Assembly (NCBI RefSeq): GCF_007829835.1
Contig: NZ_VIWP01000017.1
Coordinates: forward strand, 21,535 to 85,534
From: Neorhizobium alkalisoli
GTDB taxonomy: Bacteria > Pseudomonadota > Alphaproteobacteria > Rhizobiales > Rhizobiaceae
DNA: 64,000 bases
Direction: 5' to 3'
Shown here: positions 43,997-52,815 of the stretch, in pieces
Numbering within the stretch: position 1 is the stretch's first letter
Layout: the number at the start of each line of letters is the position of its first letter
Notes under the pieces: generated by a model
Database searches by the model: none
What the model saw: only the letters and a program-made list of their open reading frames with translations
Told to the model about the DNA's origin: nothing
Translations under genes and position numbers: made by a program

Positions 43997-44809
43997 TCAG
44001 CTCGCCTTCTTTTTACCCTGATCCCGCTCGAGGCTTTTCCTCAGAGCATCCATGATATTGACGACGTTCGAAGCGGGCGCAGCCTCGTCCTTTTTCGACT
44101 TTGGCTTCTTTCCGCGTTTCATCGAGTTTTTCTTTTCATCGATGAGCCCGAGCAGCGCTTCCTGGATGGGGTCGCTCACCATTTCTGGTGACCATGTTTT
44201 TGTCTTCTGCTTGATGAGCTTGCGCACGGCTGGAAGGGCATCTTCTTCCACCTTGTCATCGATCTCACTGAAATATTCGTCTTGCGGCCGCACCTCGTCG
44301 CCGAACCTCAAGGTCCAGAGGATAATGCCATTGTCCCGTGGCTTCAGGACAACCGCGCGCTCTCGACGGCCGATCACGAGCTTTGCGACACCGACAACGT
44401 CGGATGCCTTCATTGCCTCTCTCATCACCGAGAACGCCTCGTCGCCGACCTTGTTGCCCGGCACGAGGTAGTGCGGTTTCTCGAGATAGATCCAGGGGAT
44501 AGAATCCGCGGGCACGAACTGGCCGATATCAATCGTCTTGACGGTATCGAGCGCAACCGCGTCGATCTCATCTTCGGTCAGCGCGACGAAATCGTTTTCG
44601 CCGCGTGCATAGCCTTTGCCCTGTTTTGAATCCGGGACCGGCTTGCCCGTGACCGAGTCGACATATTGCGACATAACACGGTTGCCGGTTTCCTTGTTGA
44701 TCGTGTGGAACCTGACCTTCTCGCTTTCGGACGTCGCCGACATCATCTCGACGGGGCATGTGACGAGCGACATTTTCAGATAGCCTTTCCAGTACGGACC
44801 GATTGCCAT
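43997..44809 (-). CDS. ku: Ku protein, end-joining DNA-end binding (first of pair)
   Basis: A 270-residue bacterial Ku. The start MAIGPYWKGYLKMSLVTCPV and the core VRFHTINKETGNRVMSQYVD, PWIYLEKPHYLVPG and RERAVVLKPRDNGIILWTLR are typical. It forms a ring on DNA ends and recruits LigD. A Lys-rich C-terminal tail (KRGKKPKSKKDE, ERDQGKKKAS) may bind DNA or LigD. It follows the second ku gene by 12 bp on the same strand. Sinorhizobium meliloti also has paired ku genes whose products heterodimerise (known for that species). Confidence 0.96.
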   Translation of the reverse strand: MAIGPYWKGYLKMSLVTCPVEMMSATSESEKVRFHTINKETGNRVMSQYVDSVTGKPVPDSKQGKGYARGENDFVALTEDEIDAVALDTVKTIDIGQFVPADSIPWIYLEKPHYLVPGNKVGDEAFSVMREAMKASDVVGVAKLVIGRRERAVVLKPRDNGIILWTLRFGDEVRPQDEYFSEIDDKVEEDALPAVRKLIKQKTKTWSPEMVSDPIQEALLGLIDEKKNSMKRGKKPKSKKDEAAPASNVVNIMDALRKSLERDQGKKKAS

Positions 44810-44821
44810 TGTCGCGTCTCC

Positions 44822-45727
44822 TTATCCGGCCTTGCGCTGCTGAGCGGGCTTCGATGCGGCGGACTTCGCAGCCGTTTTGCGCGTGCCGGACTGCTTGCCA
44901 TTTTCCGTGTCGGTATTGGCTGCAGCCGGCTTGTTTTTCCCTTCGGATTTCTTTGCCATTCCGGCGCTTTCGCGAAGAGCCGCCAGCAGGTCGTTCGGTT
45001 TGGACACGGTCACCTTCTTGCGTTTCGGGACCGCTCTCCCCTCAATCTTCGCCTTCACGAGATCGGCCAACGCGTCCTCATAACGGTCGTCGAAGGTGGC
45101 GGGATCGAATTTGCCCATCTTGGTGGCGATGATGTGCCTGGCAAGATCGAGCATCTCGCCTTCGATTTTCATCTTCGGCACGCGTTTGAACGCCTTTTCT
45201 GCGGACCGGACCTCGTAATCATATTGCAGCGTCGTGGCGATCATGCCCTTGTCATGCGGGCGAATGAGGACGGTTCGCATACGGCGAAACAGGACGGCAT
45301 GGGCAATGGCGGCGACTTTGTCTTTCGTCATGGCTTCACGAAGGAGAGCGAAGGTCTCGTCCGATACCTCGTCCGGAATAAGGTAGTACGGCTTGTCGAA
45401 ATAGACGTCGTCTATGCTGCTGCAGGAGATGAAAGCATCGATGTCCAGGGTCTTGTCACTCTCTGGAATGGTGGCTGCAATCTCTTCCGGATCGATCAAC
45501 AGATAGTGGCCGTTCTCGAGCTCGAAGCCCTTCACCTGCTCTTCTCTCTCAACGGGCTTTTCTGTCTCGCTGTCGATGAAGACCCGGTTTAGGCGATTGC
45601 CCGACGCGGTGTTGATGAGGTTGAACGAGATCCGGTCCGAGGTCGAGGCAGCGGTATGGAGTGCTACGCCGCAGCTCACTTCGCCCACCTTCAGGACGCC
45701 TTTCCACTGTGCACGATGCGCTGCCAT
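44822..45727 (-). CDS. ku: Ku protein, second of pair, with extended basic tail
   Basis: A 301-residue Ku. The core shows MAAHRAQWKGVLKVGEVSCG, ISFNLINTASGNRLNRVFID, DVYFDKPYYLIPD and RRMRTVLIRPHDKGMIATTL. The tail after about residue 255 is long, basic and low complexity (GTRKTAAKSAASKPAQQRKA), as in Ku proteins that use lysine-rich tails for DNA threading. Start 45727 has GGGAGG upstream. The two Ku sequences differ considerably, which fits heterodimer formation. No clean EcfG match was found upstream. Confidence 0.95.
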   Translation of the reverse strand: MAAHRAQWKGVLKVGEVSCGVALHTAASTSDRISFNLINTASGNRLNRVFIDSETEKPVEREEQVKGFELENGHYLLIDPEEIAATIPESDKTLDIDAFISCSSIDDVYFDKPYYLIPDEVSDETFALLREAMTKDKVAAIAHAVLFRRMRTVLIRPHDKGMIATTLQYDYEVRSAEKAFKRVPKMKIEGEMLDLARHIIATKMGKFDPATFDDRYEDALADLVKAKIEGRAVPKRKKVTVSKPNDLLAALRESAGMAKKSEGKNKPAAANTDTENGKQSGTRKTAAKSAASKPAQQRKAG

Positions 45728-45945
45728 CAGCTTCCTCCCGATCCCTGAGACACGATTCAAGATCCGGCGCGGCGATTCGTTCCGGCTCGAAGCGAATCAA
45801 ATTCCAAAGATTTGGAGGCGTTGAACCGAAATTTGGCAGACGGAGCCTCCCGCAACGTCTGCCCGGCTAGAACGAAAGCCAAAAAAACGCAACGATGGCA
45901 CGCGTTGCGAGTTTCGGTCTGATCGCACATGCAGGAGATCCATTT

Positions 45946-46101
45946 ATGGCAGGCAGCACCATCACGATCCGCGCCAATTTCGAAACGCGTGAAGCAGCAG
46001 ACCTCGCGGTCGAGCATCTCGTGAAGCAGCTCAAGATTTCGAGGCCAGACGTTTTCATCCGTTCGGTCGAATTTGAGAACACGACTGGCTCAAAAGCCTA
46101 G
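45946..46101 (+). CDS. small hypothetical protein, 51 residues
   Basis: ATG 45946 follows AGGAGATCC. The protein (MAGSTITIRANFETREAADL, then AVEHLVKQLKISRPDVFIRS) looks like a ferredoxin-like beta-alpha-beta half domain. I have seen similar rhizobial proteins that continue further; here a TAG ends the frame at 46101 and the same frame stays open for about 50 more codons. It may be shortened. Confidence 0.55.
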   Translation: MAGSTITIRANFETREAADLAVEHLVKQLKISRPDVFIRSVEFENTTGSKA

Positions 46102-46352
46102 GGTGACGACACCGCGCATCACGATATCATTCGCGAAGACGCACCGCTTGCCGGTGACGCAGTCGCAGACGATGCTGGGGGGCGCCGTGCAGCGCGCAGT
46201 TTTGCGCGTCGTCGATACGCCCGGCATCAAACAGCTTGCCACCAAGCTGTTCGTATCTGGTGGTGACGATTTCGACCTTCCGGACTATGGCACGTCGCCA
46301 CCATAGTGCAAAAGGCGGGCATTGCAACACGGCCCCTCATAAATAAATCATT

Positions 46353-46377
46353 GGAACTTCTAGGTTTTCCGCGTGTT
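46353..46377 (+). promoter_or_regulatory. EcfG-type general-stress promoter
   Basis: GGAAC (46353-46357), 16 bases, TGTT (46374-46377), 29 bases before ATG 46407. Confidence 0.6.
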
Positions 46378-46406
46378 TCCGTTTCACCCAACAGGAGGAA
46401 ACACCA

Positions 46407-46718
46407 ATGAAGAAAATAGCAATCCTTTCCGCCGGACTGTTCCTCGCCGCGTCGGCAGCATTTGCCCAGAGCGGAACTCCGAGCACATCCCAGACCACGC
46501 CTGCGGTCAACACCGAGCACAATCCCGGGGCGCCGGTGGCGGGCAAGAACAGTTTCACCGAAGCTCAGGCGAAATCCCGCATCGAAGAGGCAGGCTACAA
46601 GGACGTGGCCGGATTGAAGCTCGACGATCAGGGCGTGTGGCGCGCCACCGCTTCCAAGGATGGCAAGCCCGGCGACGTTTCCCTCGACTTCCAGGGTAAT
46701 GTGACGCTTGCCAAGTAA
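46407..46718 (+). CDS. exported PepSY-like small protein
   Basis: A 103-residue protein with a clear signal peptide (MKKIAILSAGLFLAASAAFA). The mature part has a disordered Thr/Pro segment, then a PepSY-like fold (FTEAQAKSRIEEAGYKDVAG, then VWRATASKDGKPGDVSLDFQ). PepSY domains often inhibit peptidases; here it is a stand-alone periplasmic form whose partner is unknown. AGGAGG precedes the ATG. It is followed 31 bp later by a Gsp17M-like gene, possibly in one operon. Confidence 0.8.
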   Translation: MKKIAILSAGLFLAASAAFAQSGTPSTSQTTPAVNTEHNPGAPVAGKNSFTEAQAKSRIEEAGYKDVAGLKLDDQGVWRATASKDGKPGDVSLDFQGNVTLAK

Positions 46719-46749
46719 CACATATAAAAACGATAACGGAGGAATTCCC

Positions 46750-47355
46750 ATGAAGACCACGATCACAGGACTTTATGACAGCTACGACGATGCGAAGAGG
46801 GCCGTGAAAGCTCTTGAAGACGCGGGCGTGTCGTCTGACGATATCAGCATCGTTACCAACAAGGCGAATGGTGATGTGGACGTCGAAGGGCAGGGGAACC
46901 GGGCAGGCGAAGGCGCCGGTACCGGCGCCGGTATCGGCGCTCTTGCCGGCGGCGCAGGCGGCCTGCTTGCCGGACTCGGCATGCTCGCCATTCCGGGCGT
47001 TGGCCCGGTTGTCGCTGCCGGCTGGCTTGCCGCCACGGCGGCTGGTGCAGTTGCGGGCGCGGTTGCAGGTGGTGCGGTCGGCGGGATCGTTGGCGCTATG
47101 GTCGAATCCGGCGTGCCCGAGGAAGACGCGAATTTCTACGCGGAAAGCATTCGCCGTGGCGGCTCTGTCGTGACGGCGCGCGTCGAAGAGGACCATCTTG
47201 CATCTGCCGAAACAATCCTCAGCAATTCGCCGCGTGTCGACATCACGGCCCGTCGTGCCAGCTATGCCGAACAGGGCTGGACCCGTTTCGACGAAACGGC
47301 AGATCCTTACACCGCTGAACAGATCGCTGCAGAACGCGATCAGTATCGTCTTTGA
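46750..47355 (+). CDS. general stress protein 17M-like membrane protein
   Basis: A 201-residue protein. The N-terminus (MKTTITGLYDSYDDAKRAVK) is the Gsp17M/YflT-type domain, followed by a long Gly/Ala-rich hydrophobic segment (GAGIGALAGGAGGLLAGLGM onward, residues about 57-120) of two likely membrane helices. The rest is soluble, with VPEEDANFYAESIRRGGSVV. Bacillus YflT/Gsp17M belongs to the SigB stress regulon; only the domain is shared. It lies behind the EcfG-type promoter at 46353-46377 through the upstream gene. A strong terminator follows. Confidence 0.85.
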   Translation: MKTTITGLYDSYDDAKRAVKALEDAGVSSDDISIVTNKANGDVDVEGQGNRAGEGAGTGAGIGALAGGAGGLLAGLGMLAIPGVGPVVAAGWLAATAAGAVAGAVAGGAVGGIVGAMVESGVPEEDANFYAESIRRGGSVVTARVEEDHLASAETILSNSPRVDITARRASYAEQGWTRFDETADPYTAEQIAAERDQYRL

Positions 47356-47381
47356 TCTGCTCCGGTTGCAGCCAGAAATAC

Positions 47382-47408
47382 GCCTCGCAGTCTCTGCGGG
47401 GCTTTTTT
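47382..47408 (+). terminator. rho-independent terminator
   Basis: A near-perfect stem (GCCTCGCAG and CTGCGGGGC) with a 3-base loop and six T residues. Confidence 0.85.
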
Positions 47409-47488
47409 ACGCCTACCGGGGATGTGGGGGCTACGGGCCGGATGCTGGATCGGCCTGCGGACCAGATGTGAAAACCTGATGCGGCTTG

Positions 47489-47965
47489 TTACGCACCGGT
47501 GGCGTCGCCCGCCGACCAGCACTTGCACTCGGAGGTCTCGGTCCGCCGATAGGTTTTGAAACCCATTTTTTCGTAATATGCGAGAGCGACGGCGTTGTCG
47601 GTTGCGATATAGGCCTCGATTTTCGCGAGGCCCGCATCGAGCGCAGCGCGGCGGGTCACCTCAAACAGCCCTGTCCCAATGCCCGATCGCGCAGCATTTG
47701 GCGATACATGGGTTCCGATTATTCCCCAGCCGGTTGGGGTCCCATAAGGATTGCCTTCTGTCGACCGGATCAGTGATTGAAAGCCCAGCAGGCGTCCTGC
47801 GTCATCTTCGGCAAGAGTGCATAAGATCCCGGCCGGGTGGTCGATATAGTGGTCCTTGACGAACAAAGCATCGGATCGAGCCGTCCGTCTTCCGGCCATG
47901 ACCAGCTGATCGAGCATTGCGCTCATTGCAAGCGCGTCTGCCATGGTTGCTGTCCTCGTCCGCAT
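47489..47965 (-). CDS. GNAT-family N-acetyltransferase
   Basis: A 158-residue GNAT protein. The acetyl-CoA loop is seen as HVSPNAARSGIGTGLFEVTR, followed by the YEKMGFKTYRR C-terminal strand. The substrate is unknown. Start 47965 (AAGGG upstream) opens the usual RTATMADA beta strand; a longer frame from 48034 is unlikely. It lies downstream of the antiporter gene on the same strand with a 126-bp gap. Confidence 0.88.
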   Translation of the reverse strand: MRTRTATMADALAMSAMLDQLVMAGRRTARSDALFVKDHYIDHPAGILCTLAEDDAGRLLGFQSLIRSTEGNPYGTPTGWGIIGTHVSPNAARSGIGTGLFEVTRRAALDAGLAKIEAYIATDNAVALAYYEKMGFKTYRRTETSECKCWSAGDATGA

Positions 47966-48091
47966 CCGTTTTCCCTTTGATCGCCCAAGCAAGCCGACCA
48001 ATATCGGAAGCTCGGGAAAACCGATGATATGCAATCTCGACCTCGAAAAGCCAGTGCCGAGGGGGCATATCCGGAAAGCGGGAGGTTTGAT

Positions 48092-49360
48092 CTATCGACG
48101 TGCTGCAACGCGGGGTCGTGTGGCATCGACATCGCGCTCACGGTCGATCCATCGCATGACCGGCGTGACCGCAATACCATGCAGAATGATGGACATCAGG
48201 ATGATGATGAACACGGTTGACCAGACGACCTCGGCTGACTCGAAGGTTGCCCGAGTGGAGGCGTAGGCGAGATAGTAGATGGAACCGATACCGCGAATGC
48301 CGAAGACCGATACGATGATCTTTTCCGCCTGCGGGCGAGGACAGCCGATGAGACTCGTCCAGGCGGCAAGTGGACGGATAATGGCAAGCACGATGATCGC
48401 CACGGCAATGATGCGCCAATCGGCATGGGCAAGCAATGTACCTTCCGCAAGGACAGATCCGAAGCAGACAAGCAGAACCATGGTCAACAGCCGCTCGATC
48501 TGCTCTCCAAAGTCATGAAGCTGCCCGTGATAGGCGCTTTCCCGCTCGACGCTGCGTAATGTCAGGGCCGTGACGAACACAGCCACGAAGCCGTACCCAT
48601 GGACGAGTTCAGTCGCCCCATAGGCGATGCAGGTGAAACCAAGCGCCGCCAGCCCGTCTCCCGTGCGGGCGATACGGCCGACCTGCGGAACCTTGAACGT
48701 CAGATAGCCCAGTATCTGACCGACAATCCATCCCATCCCGACGCCTGCCACCAGTTTCCATGCCACGTCGACGAAAAACCAGTGTCCAATCCAGCCTGAA
48801 ATATCGTTACCCTTGTTGGCAATCGCAATTGCTGCCAGGACGAACGGAAAGCTGAGGCCGTCGTTGAGGCCAGCCTCTGACGTCAGAGCGAAGCGGATGT
48901 CATCTTCCTCTCCTGTTTGTGGCGGGCCGACCTGGATGTCGGAAGCAAGCACCGGATCGGTTGGCGCAAGGGCTGCCCCCAGAAGAAGGGCTGAAGCAGC
49001 GCCCAGACCAAGAAGGCTCCAGCCGAGCAAGGCGATGATGCCGATGGATATCGGCATGGCAATCCCAAGCAGACGCCAGGTCGTTGCCCATTGCCGCAAC
49101 CCCAACGGCCGATCGATCTTGAGGCCAGCGCCCATCAACGCCACAATGACGACGAACTCCGTCAGGTGCTCGGCGATTCCACCATTCTGGAGAGGATTCA
49201 TGTGGGGCAGGGGTGTAAAGGGCGACCATGCCAACAGCATGCCGATGCCAACGCAACAGATCGGCAGTGAAAGCGGCAGCCGCCGCAGTGCCATCGGCAA
49301 CCAGGCTGTCAGCAGGACGACCACACCAAAGATGAAAAGGGTGATGACGTAGCTGTTCAC
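48092..49360 (-). CDS. Na+(K+)/H+ antiporter, CPA family
   Basis: A 422-residue protein with about 12 membrane helices. The ALAPTDPVLASD motif and SEAGLNDGLSFPF contain the acidic pair characteristic of CPA1 NhaP-type antiporters. It exchanges cations for protons at the inner membrane. The start is GTG 49360, which overlaps the stop of the molybdoenzyme gene by four bases (GTGA), so the two are translationally coupled. With the YdeP-like enzyme this suggests pH or cation stress. Confidence 0.9.
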   Translation of the reverse strand: MNSYVITLFIFGVVVLLTAWLPMALRRLPLSLPICCVGIGMLLAWSPFTPLPHMNPLQNGGIAEHLTEFVVIVALMGAGLKIDRPLGLRQWATTWRLLGIAMPISIGIIALLGWSLLGLGAASALLLGAALAPTDPVLASDIQVGPPQTGEEDDIRFALTSEAGLNDGLSFPFVLAAIAIANKGNDISGWIGHWFFVDVAWKLVAGVGMGWIVGQILGYLTFKVPQVGRIARTGDGLAALGFTCIAYGATELVHGYGFVAVFVTALTLRSVERESAYHGQLHDFGEQIERLLTMVLLVCFGSVLAEGTLLAHADWRIIAVAIIVLAIIRPLAAWTSLIGCPRPQAEKIIVSVFGIRGIGSIYYLAYASTRATFESAEVVWSTVFIIILMSIILHGIAVTPVMRWIDRERDVDATRPRVAARR

Positions 49361-51660
49361 CCCGCCCTGCTTTCTGAAGCGCCCGCCGCTTCAAGCCGAA
49401 CCGGGATAGCTTTGCAGGCGGGCGTTTTGGACAGTTCGTCATGATGGTCAATAGCGTTCAGTATGTTGCATTCAGGGTAGTAGCCGGCGATCGTGCCGCT
49501 CGGAAGTGCGTGCCGTCTCACCGTCAGGCCGGCGAGTTCACGACGCGTACCATCCTCGAAATCGCTGACCAGCGTGACGCTGTCGCCCTCCACGAGGCCA
49601 GCAGCGAGGATGTCGGCCTCGCACATCAGCACGACATCACGTGTACCTTCGATACCGCGAAATCGATCGGAATAACCATAGATCGTCGTGTTGAACTGGT
49701 CGTTGGAGCGGATCGTCATCAACCTGAAGCGACCATCCGCATCTGCGAAGGAGAGCGAATTGAGCCGATCTGGCGTCGTGAACACGGCCTTATGCTCTGG
49801 CGTCTTCCAGACACGCTCGTGTGCACTGTTGCCACGGTAGAAGCCGCCCGGCTGGAATAGGCGGGCATTGTAGTCCTTGAAGTCCTTCGGGTAGCTGTAT
49901 TCGATCAGCTCGCGGACGAGACCATAATCGCCGGTCCATTCGTCCCATTTCAGCTTCGGAGAAGGGGCCAGCGTCGCCTTGGCGATGCCCGCGACGATTG
50001 CAAGCTCGCTCTTCAACGCCTTCGATGCCGGGGTTCGCCTTCCGACGCTTCCGCTGATATGCGAGAAGCTGTCCTCCGTCGTCACCGACTGATTGCCGGT
50101 CGCTTGAGTGTCGATCTCGGCCCGCGACAGGCAAGGAAGGATATAGGCGGTCCTTGCCGGAAACAAATGGCTGCGGTTGAGCTTCGTGGAGACCATCACC
50201 GCAAGATCCTGCGCGGCCCAGACCCGCTCCATCTCCTTCTGGTCGGGAACGGCCCGCAAGAGATTGCCGCCGAGGCTGATAAAGGCCTTGATGCTTCCAT
50301 CCATCAGTCCCTTGACCGCATCGACGATTGTCGTTCCGTCCTTCGTTGGCGGGTCGAAGTCGAACAGTTCGGTCAGCTTCTCCATCGGGATGAGCTTGGT
50401 CTTTTCTGCGATGCCGACCGTGCGCTGCCCCTGAACGTTCGAGTGACCGCGTACCGGACAACAGCCTGCTCCCTCACGCCCGATATTGCCGCGCAGCATG
50501 AGGAGATTGACCACCATGGCCACATTCAAAGCGCCCTGGCTATGCTGGGTAAGGCCCATGCCGTAGACACCGATGACATTCTTCGCGCCGATATAAACGT
50601 CGCCGGACCGCCGAAGGTCCGCTTCCGACAGGCCACTCTCATGCTCGATAGCGGACCATGCTGTAGCCCGCACCATATCGATGAACGTATCAAAGCCGGT
50701 CGTGTGTTCTTCGATGAAGGCGACGTCGAGAACGCGCTCGCGCCCTTCGACGATCGCCAGATCGTCAACCTCGATCACATGTTTGCAGATGCCGAGGATC
50801 GCCGCGATGTCTCCGCCGGCCTTCACCTGATGATACTGGTCTGAAATCTGCGTCTCTCGTCCCGTCAGCATATCGATGGGATTTTGCGGATTGACGAAGG
50901 ATATCAGGCCTTGTTCGAGGATGGGATTGAAGGTTACGACCCTTGCACCGCGTTTCTTTGCCTCTTGCAAAGGGTGAAGAAAGCGCGGGCTGTTCGATCC
51001 GGGATTTTGCCCAAAGAAGAAGAAGGCGTCGGCCTTTTCGAGGTCCTCCCAGACAACGGTGCCGACCGGGGAGCCGATGACCTTCATGAGGCCGACAGAC
51101 GTCGTTTCGTGACACATGTTTGAACTCTGCGGCAGGTTGTTATTACCAAAGAGCCGGGCGAGCAGGGCGTAGAGATAGGACGCTTCGAGACCAGCATGGC
51201 CGGACGAGTAGAAGACGACACTCTCCTTTTCGAGGCTGTTCAGAACCTTGGCAATCCCCTCGAAGGCCTCATCCCAGGTCACCTCGACATATCGGTCGGT
51301 GCCTGCATTATAGAGAAGCGGATGCGTCAGCCGCCCGGTCTTTTCCAGGTCGTGGTCCTTCCAATCTCGAAGTTCCGACACGGTGTGACCGTTCCAGAAA
51401 TCCGGCGTGCAGCGATGCGATGTCAGGTCCCACAGGGTGGCCTTGGCGCCATTCTCGCAAAACTCGAAGGGATGATAGTTGACGGGTTTCGGCCATGCGC
51501 AGGACACGCACATGAAACCGCCGGGCTTGTTCTGTCGAGAAAGCGTCTCGAGAGCCGCAGGCGTCGGCCAGCTTTCACCGTAGATACTGGCAATGCCCTT
51601 CAGTGATCCCCAGCCACCGGACGGACCCTCGGCTTCTGGGTTCGGGATTTGGTCGGCCAT
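49357..51660 (-). CDS. YdeP/FdhF-type molybdopterin oxidoreductase
   Basis: A 767-residue formate-dehydrogenase-like protein. The N-terminus carries CVSCAWPKP and HPFEFCENGAKA, the signature of the YdeP subgroup. Molybdopterin-binding runs are SSGHAGLEASYLYALLARLF, FFFGQNPGSNSPRF, GMGLTQHSQGALNV and the C-terminal MTIRSNDQFNTTIYGYSDR. E. coli YdeP is tied to acid resistance; the reaction of the family is unsettled. It is cytoplasmic, with no Tat signal. It is coupled by a GTGA overlap to an antiporter. Start 51660 is used; an upstream ATG at 51675 is also possible. Confidence 0.88.
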   Translation of the reverse strand: MADQIPNPEAEGPSGGWGSLKGIASIYGESWPTPAALETLSRQNKPGGFMCVSCAWPKPVNYHPFEFCENGAKATLWDLTSHRCTPDFWNGHTVSELRDWKDHDLEKTGRLTHPLLYNAGTDRYVEVTWDEAFEGIAKVLNSLEKESVVFYSSGHAGLEASYLYALLARLFGNNNLPQSSNMCHETTSVGLMKVIGSPVGTVVWEDLEKADAFFFFGQNPGSNSPRFLHPLQEAKKRGARVVTFNPILEQGLISFVNPQNPIDMLTGRETQISDQYHQVKAGGDIAAILGICKHVIEVDDLAIVEGRERVLDVAFIEEHTTGFDTFIDMVRATAWSAIEHESGLSEADLRRSGDVYIGAKNVIGVYGMGLTQHSQGALNVAMVVNLLMLRGNIGREGAGCCPVRGHSNVQGQRTVGIAEKTKLIPMEKLTELFDFDPPTKDGTTIVDAVKGLMDGSIKAFISLGGNLLRAVPDQKEMERVWAAQDLAVMVSTKLNRSHLFPARTAYILPCLSRAEIDTQATGNQSVTTEDSFSHISGSVGRRTPASKALKSELAIVAGIAKATLAPSPKLKWDEWTGDYGLVRELIEYSYPKDFKDYNARLFQPGGFYRGNSAHERVWKTPEHKAVFTTPDRLNSLSFADADGRFRLMTIRSNDQFNTTIYGYSDRFRGIEGTRDVVLMCEADILAAGLVEGDSVTLVSDFEDGTRRELAGLTVRRHALPSGTIAGYYPECNILNAIDHHDELSKTPACKAIPVRLEAAGASESRAG

Positions 51661-51738
51661 GGTCTTCGCCCTCAATATTTTTCCGTCAAAGAAGCATGCG
51701 GCGCACCTGGCGCGCCGCTGTTCATGGTCGGCCGGTTG

Positions 51739-52815
51739 TCAGGCGGCCGGTTCGTGGATCGGACACCTGTTGAAGCCCGCGCGGAAACTGGATGAATGTT
51801 CGTAGGTCGCTTTGCGGGCGCGGTTGATGTTGCCCAGGGGCTTGTGGGCAGCAAGTCCGGTCCAGATGCTGAAACGCATCTCTTCATCAACCTTCTGCAC
51901 ATTCTCCTCCGACCAGCTGTCCTGGGGTTCCGCCCGCAGCGTGGCGACCGCGACGAAAGGCGCATCCTCTTCCTTCCACTGCGCGGTGGGATCCTCGACC
52001 GGCTGTTTGTCGAGATCACGACAGAGCTGAACGCAGAATTCCCATTCGCCGGTCAGGTGCTGCATCTCTGCCTGCACTGTCGCGCGGATCGCGTCCGGCT
52101 GATCCTTCGTGTCGATTTCCTTACCCGTCAATTCAGTCAGGTCCTTCGAGACGGGTCGGATGCTGAACTTGGCGATATAGTCGCCATACCTGAACGGCGT
52201 CACACTGTAATAGGTCTCGCCGAGCGGATCGGAATCGGGAGCGCCTCCCATGGCTTGCACGGTTGAACTCGACACCCCAACGGCTTCGAGCGCCGTGTTC
52301 ACGCCCTGAAGCACACTGGACAGGACTTCCTTGGTGCTTTCCATACGGCCGGTCGTCTTGGCAAGCATCTTGAGGCTACCCAAGAATTTCTTTGCGTTCT
52401 TTGCCTGGAAAACCGGGCCGTTGACCATCACGAAGTCCTGGGTGGTGCCGGCCGCGTCCGGTAGACGTTCGCCTGGCACGTCGACGACCTTGAGCGCGAT
52501 ACCGCGGGGGAGTGAGATCGCATCCGGAAGGATGTCGCCGGCATTCGTCGAGATGCGCATATAGATCTTGTAGGTGCCGGGGTTCGCAAAGAGGCCTTGC
52601 GCAAGTTCCGGCGGCAGCCCGCCTTTGACAGTCATCGTGCCCTCAAGAATGCCATGCGCCTTCGCATGGACCGAACGCACCGCGTGGCCATAGTCCTTTG
52701 CCGTCTTGTTGAGAATGATATCGAACGTCTCGTTCAGTTCGCAGATCGTCTCCTGCTCGTCATTTTCGAAACTTTCGACCTGCGGGGTGTAAAGGACTGG
52801 CGGATTGGTCGGCAT
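51739..52815 (-). CDS. catalase-family haem protein
   Basis: A 358-residue member of the short catalase-like group. The distal histidine is in RSVHAKAHGILEG, the PGTYKIYMRISTNAGD and SLPRGIALKV strands correspond to the catalase core, and the C-terminus reads FNRCPIHEP. These proteins bind haem but many are poor catalases and act as peroxidases. No signal peptide is evident. Start 52815 is preceded by AAGGAAGAG. A weak stress-promoter-like site (GGAAC, 16 bases, GCTT, at 52847-52871) lies 31 bases upstream and is not called. Confidence 0.87.
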   Translation of the reverse strand: MPTNPPVLYTPQVESFENDEQETICELNETFDIILNKTAKDYGHAVRSVHAKAHGILEGTMTVKGGLPPELAQGLFANPGTYKIYMRISTNAGDILPDAISLPRGIALKVVDVPGERLPDAAGTTQDFVMVNGPVFQAKNAKKFLGSLKMLAKTTGRMESTKEVLSSVLQGVNTALEAVGVSSSTVQAMGGAPDSDPLGETYYSVTPFRYGDYIAKFSIRPVSKDLTELTGKEIDTKDQPDAIRATVQAEMQHLTGEWEFCVQLCRDLDKQPVEDPTAQWKEEDAPFVAVATLRAEPQDSWSEENVQKVDEEMRFSIWTGLAAHKPLGNINRARKATYEHSSSFRAGFNRCPIHEPAA

